Below are positions 24,460 to 27,613 of a DNA stretch of 27,613 nucleotides, in pieces. Every line of letters starts with the position of its first letter. Within the stretch, counting starts at the first letter, position 1. Where the stretch lies: positions 1 through 27,613 of the forward strand of contig OUQQ01000167.1 of the NCBI GenBank assembly GCA_900404475.1, read 5' to 3'. A program made the translations under genes and the position numbers. Under the pieces are notes generated by a model. The model saw only the letters and a program-made list of their open reading frames with translations, did no database searches and had not been told where the DNA came from. Source of the stretch: Spongospora subterranea. Its lineage: Eukaryota; Endomyxa; Phytomyxea; Plasmodiophorida; Plasmodiophoridae.

Positions 24460-25134
24460 ATGGTATCTGGTGCGTCGCAGCTTGCGCTTTCAGTCCTACT
24501 GGCCCTGGTCACCATTTCGTCGGCGATCGAGTTCACGTGTGAGAAGAGCGCGTTCATCCTAGTGGACGCCGACCCGCGAGCCAGCCAGGAGTTCTCGTTG
24601 GCCACGCCGGTGGCGGGCGGCATCATCCTGGTCCAAATGAACAACGAGACGAGCACGTACCATTGGGACAACACGACCTGGGTTAAGGACGACGTCCCGC
24701 TCCTAACCTGCCAGGTTCGGGTGATCGCCGACCCGGCTGTGCCAAAGTGCCTGAACATCTCTGGAATGCCATATTGCGAGACGCCGGCCGATATCGCCAC
24801 CCAGCTGGCCAGGAACGCCACCACCAACATCAGCACCATGGCCGTCTGGGTCAACAAGGTCTGTCAAGATCCCACCTCCGCCTTCATCAACGTCCAGTTT
24901 GGCGGGTTTGGCCAGCACTTCCTGGCCGCCTACCAGGATACGGCGACGATGAAGGCGGCGCCCGAGTTCAGCCCGAACATCACCCTGACCGTGAACGCGC
25001 TGTTGGCGAAGAACACGTGCGGGCTGGGAACCGGAGGAGGAGGAGCAATGAACGAGACAATGCCGACGCCAGGATCGTCATTACCGGTGACTGGGGTGGT
25101 TGGGAACGAGACAGCGGGATTGCCACCAATCTGA
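24460..25134 (+). CDS. Secreted, N-glycosylated six-cysteine protein
   Basis: Unknown family; single exon of 224 residues. ATG at 24460 begins a signal peptide MVSGASQLALSVLLALVTIS with likely cleavage after SSA. In-frame sequence further upstream has no ATG. The mature part has six Cys (FTCEK, LLTCQ, PKCLN, PYCET, KVCQD, NTCGL), which could form three disulfides, and about eight N-x-S/T sites (for example NETS, NTTW, NISG, NATT). The C-terminus is Gly/Pro/Ser-rich with no evident GPI signal or membrane helix. The stop TGA is at 25132-25134. Codon use is clearly GC-rich compared with kinesin or CDF, and there is no intron, unlike most neighbours. Secretion is a prediction; an extracellular or effector-like role is inference. 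Confidence 0.8.
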   Translation: MVSGASQLALSVLLALVTISSAIEFTCEKSAFILVDADPRASQEFSLATPVAGGIILVQMNNETSTYHWDNTTWVKDDVPLLTCQVRVIADPAVPKCLNISGMPYCETPADIATQLARNATTNISTMAVWVNKVCQDPTSAFINVQFGGFGQHFLAAYQDTATMKAAPEFSPNITLTVNALLAKNTCGLGTGGGGAMNETMPTPGSSLPVTGVVGNETAGLPPI

Positions 25135-25184
25135 GATGGCGCTACCGCCCTGTTGGCGCTACCGTCCTGTTCACCAACAATCCA

Positions 25185-25190
25185 AATAAA
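25185..25190 (+). promoter_or_regulatory. AATAAA polyadenylation-like signal
   Basis: AATAAA lies 51 nt after the stop codon of the secreted-protein gene, a normal distance for a cleavage/polyadenylation signal. Confidence 0.5.
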
Positions 25191-25281
25191 CACTGAGTTT
25201 GTGAGAGAACATTGGATCGTCATCAATAGATTGTCAGAAAAATGTGACGTTTATGGTGATTGTTGGGAAACATTGGATTGG

Positions 25282-25488
25282 TCAATCATGATCTCGGTGG
25301 CTGGTCTTGTGAAGGCGTTTGAAGTTGGTGATCGTGTTGCCCATGGGGGTTTGGATGGTCTTGACGCCGCTCTCGCTGTTCATGTCGAGGTTGTTGTAGT
25401 GATGATGGGGGTGGTGCATGTGCCCTAGCGCCACGCCCAGGCCGCTCACCACCACAATCAGGATCGTTATCGCCCAGACCGTCTTCAT
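25282..25488 (-). CDS. Tiny secreted His-rich peptide
   Basis: A 68-residue protein, family unknown. ATG at 25488 starts an excellent signal peptide or anchor (MKTVWAITILIVVVSGLGVA), directly followed by GHMHHPHHHYNN, then a polar tail ending in SHRDHD (stop 25282-25284). The His cluster could bind transition metals; that is inference. The frame is open upstream to an ATG at 25620, which would add 44 residues before the hydrophobic segment and make it a type II membrane protein. I prefer the shorter form because the signal peptide is textbook. GC-rich codons resemble the convergent secreted-protein gene (stops 147 nt apart). Confidence 0.6.
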   Translation of the reverse strand: MKTVWAITILIVVVSGLGVALGHMHHPHHHYNNLDMNSESGVKTIQTPMGNTITNFKRLHKTSHRDHD

Positions 25489-26262
25489 CACCAATCCCCG
25501 ATCAGGATCGCCTTCCGGAATGATCGACCGATACTTCCCTGAAATTGACTCACGCCCCACCGACGCGACAAGTAAAGTCCCGACGAAACAAAATTTGAGT
25601 TTGTCAATTTCAAATGGCATTTTGGAAGTTGGAGAAATTGAGGGCTCAACGATGTGTTCTCTGGAGACGTTTTTCCTAAAACAGGTACTTCAGCTGCCTG
25701 AGCCACAACATGTCCAGAAGGTTCAAAAACTTATTTTGGTTGTCAATATGGGCAAGGCAGGGTCAGCGTGTGCTTCGACAGTTTCTACACTTCATCATTG
25801 GTGAGTTTGGAAGAACTGTTCTGATAGTGATCTGGTCGAATCACTCCTGCAGCGGGTGCGGAATAATCCACTTACCCGACATTCAACGTCAACGATTGTT
25901 GTCCCAGGGACGGTGCCAAGTCGTCTTGACAGCCGCGTATTCTGAGTGCCGAACTAGGTTGGCCATTGCAGTGTCTTGCCTCCATCATCCATGCCCAAAA
26001 CTTTGGCAAATGAGAAAGGCAAAGTAAATGTGATGTTATTGAATCTGCTTCACGAGACCTCGGTTTATGCAATAGCCGCGATCGTTTGAGAAAGATTACA
26101 GTTTTGCGAAAACTCAGAGCCGGCGCTGCTTGATAATCTGTCAGGTTCATCGGCCACGACCTTCGCGGATGAATTCCGACAGCATAAGGCACCGATCACG
26201 TTTGGTTTGTTTGTAGTTTCGATCAAATCGGATTGCACACTTTGAGTTAACGCGACACTTTG
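25489..26262. other. Intergenic region, no gene recognised
   Basis: Open frames on both strands (plus 25710-26027, minus 25872-26192) overlap each other, lack recognisable motifs and have no splice-supported extensions. Nothing is called. Confidence 0.35.
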
Positions 26263-26457
26263 TCATGGCGCCACCGGAACAAAACATTGCTCGTCAACGT
26301 CCCCACAGGTGACCGTCATCACTTCCTCGCCGGTATTTGTGGACCATTTATCGCCATCGAAGACTGTACTGGGAACCGTTAATGTTTGATCGGGCCCATC
26401 ACGGAACATGATTCTCCATCTTTCCAGTTTGATCTTTCCCAGTATTTGACGATCAAC
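26263..26457 (-). CDS. Probable C-terminal exon of an unknown protein
   Basis: Not recognised. A minus-strand frame reads KIKLERWRIMFRDGPDQTLT, then VPSTVFDGDKWSTN, then EEVMTVTCGDVDEQCFVPV, and stops at TGA 26263-26265. The look is of a structured beta-rich domain rather than random sequence. An adjacent frame upstream (GLDGFNKEITTQLIVKYWE, about 26440-26500) also looks coding, so a splice or break joins them near 26450, but I could not fix the junction. Start unknown. Confidence 0.35.
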   Translation of the reverse strand, partial: VDRQILGKIKLERWRIMFRDGPDQTLTVPSTVFDGDKWSTNTGEEVMTVTCGDVDEQCFVPVAP

Positions 26458-26599
26458 TGCGTTGTGATTTCTTTGTTAAAACCGTCCAACCCGATCGTTT
26501 CGACCGATATCCGCTCGTGATGCGCTCATCAATTACCAGTGAAGAAGCTTTCCGACCAGATTCGGCGGCAGATGTGCCCAGAAGACGTGTTCTTAACTG

Positions 26600-27141
26600 A
26601 TAGTGGATGAGAGCATAGCTTGGTTGTGGATCAGGTCAACACGACACAATCCATTATCAGAAATTGTTGTTTTCCCAAAGATCCCAACGCTGATGAAGAT
26701 CAATGTGACTTTGTCCCACCCCATATCTATATCAAAAAAACAGCAGGCAATCGTTGGGCTCAAATTAATTTGGGTTATCAGAACGAGGGACGGGATACAC
26801 CATGACAAACGAATGGGTTTCTCGGCGGAATGGGGGACAATTGATAGAAGACATACGATGGTGGGATCGTTGGGTAGCTAGGATATGGGGCCAACAAAGT
26901 TTAAAGAATCAATGGGGAACGGGACTGTAAAAACGATCACACGATAAGGTCCATCACAACGTCGAACCTGAACCTGGAATGATGCCAGGACAACAGCATC
27001 GGGAGTGCGCTTCCCAAAGGCATAACGACCTTATCAGCACTGAATCTGGCACACACGAGGCCCAAATCGTGGGCATTTCTAAAGGATCACAGGCATTGGC
27101 CACCTCTTCCAATCAGCAATCGCGGGTCGCCTGCCGTATTT
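26600..27141. other. Ambiguous region upstream of transposase relic
   Basis: One plus-strand frame (26620-26805) contains CCFPKDPNADEDQCDFVPP and IYIKKTAGNRWAQINLGYQ and may be an exon or element remnant; the alternative frame over the same bases is also open. Between 26885 and 27141 several stops interrupt all frames. Could be the 5' part of the decayed element, but no transposase motif is visible here. Confidence 0.25.
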
Positions 27142-27613
27142 GTGGTGGCAACGAACCATCATGGTCTCTTCTCGTTGAGACAACGTGTGCTCGCTCGCAA
27201 CGCATTGAATGACCTGATCGATATCGTTCCAGCCGGCTACACGGCAAGGTTGCAAATCCAGGACGTTGGCATAAACAAACCATCAGCTGCAGCTGAACTA
27301 ATATGGCCAAAGTCACATGATTACTACAAACGATCAATGAAACAACAATACCAAAACCAATTCTGGAGTCAATATAGAAATGCTGCACAGATTACTCCTG
27401 GCAAAATTATTGGTCAGAACGATTAAGAACACCAACAGATTGAATCAATATTGAAGAATCAGAAAGAGCAGTTAAAAAAGCCAACAGCAAATCAGTAGGA
27501 AGAGAATGAGTATTTTCTGATGGTCGATGCACCAACTCCTTCCCGTCCGTTCATGGTGACCACAATTGACATAACAAGGGCGTTCGTTAACGAGTGGGAT
27601 TGCGGAGAAGATA
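27142..27613 (+). pseudogene. Decayed pogo/Tigger-type DDE transposase, partial
   Basis: The frame 27142-27426 contains LIDIVPAGYTARLQIQDVGI followed by NKP. This corresponds to the I(P)xGxTSxLQPLDVxINKPF block around the third acidic residue of pogo/Tigger/Jerky DDE transposases; the catalytic Asp is kept but the Pro of QPLD is lost. After a stop at 27424-27426 a second frame (from about 27515) reads APTPSRPFMVTTIDITRAFV, then NEWDCGED, resembling the helical end of the same domain (R..MV..I..AF). The upstream two acidic motifs are not seen and the element runs off the window, so it is judged a relic. Confidence 0.5.

Noticed and set aside
24444..24857. Minus-strand 137-residue frame, and plus frame 24747-25196
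   Set aside because: Shadows of the GC-rich secreted-protein gene, which alone has a signal peptide and ordered Cys and glycosylation sites.

Overview
The window is nuclear DNA from a eukaryote, not a prokaryote. Nearly every recognisable protein is broken by short GT-AG introns, mostly 48-100 nt and some near 190 nt. When these are removed, conserved motifs rejoin in the correct phase. Gene content (kinesin, TMEM120, TMEM18, Mn-type CDF transporter, FAR1-like zinc finger, a voltage-sensor/cyclase chimera) and dense packing suggest a small-genome protist. A plasmodiophorid-like rhizarian, a stramenopile or an early-branching fungus-like lineage would all fit. Assigning the lineage is inference; no rRNA or other marker is present. 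The exon models below were assembled by hand from splice sites, reading phase and remembered family consensus.

Left part (1-8.9 kb): an LRR protein on the minus strand (edge of window); a long N-terminal-motor kinesin with a coiled-coil tail (1681-7044, plus); and a FAR1/FLYWCH-type zinc-finger protein (minus, 8913 to about 7338). Middle (9.1-14.3 kb), all on the plus strand: an unrecognised multi-exon gene, a three-finger C2H2 protein, a small unknown gene, a nine-exon TMEM120-like membrane protein (12042-13711), and another unknown gene that converges on the next one.

The most notable locus is 14292-18043 (minus). It encodes a four-helix voltage-sensor domain, then a two-helix module with a roughly 100-residue loop and a HAMP-like linker, then a class III nucleotide cyclase. 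An unknown plus-strand gene diverges from its 5' end. Further right come a cation diffusion facilitator (19365-21696, minus), a 55-bp minisatellite, an unknown minus gene and a TMEM18-like gene (23297-23853, minus). A GC-rich pair of convergent genes for secreted proteins follows (a glycosylated six-Cys protein and a tiny His-rich peptide). The far right holds a probable small minus-strand CDS and, at the edge, a decayed pogo/Tigger-type DDE transposase.

There is no operon logic. Possible functional links are only thematic: voltage/cyclic-nucleotide signalling and metal transport at membranes, with two secreted proteins. I saw no tRNA, rRNA or CRISPR.
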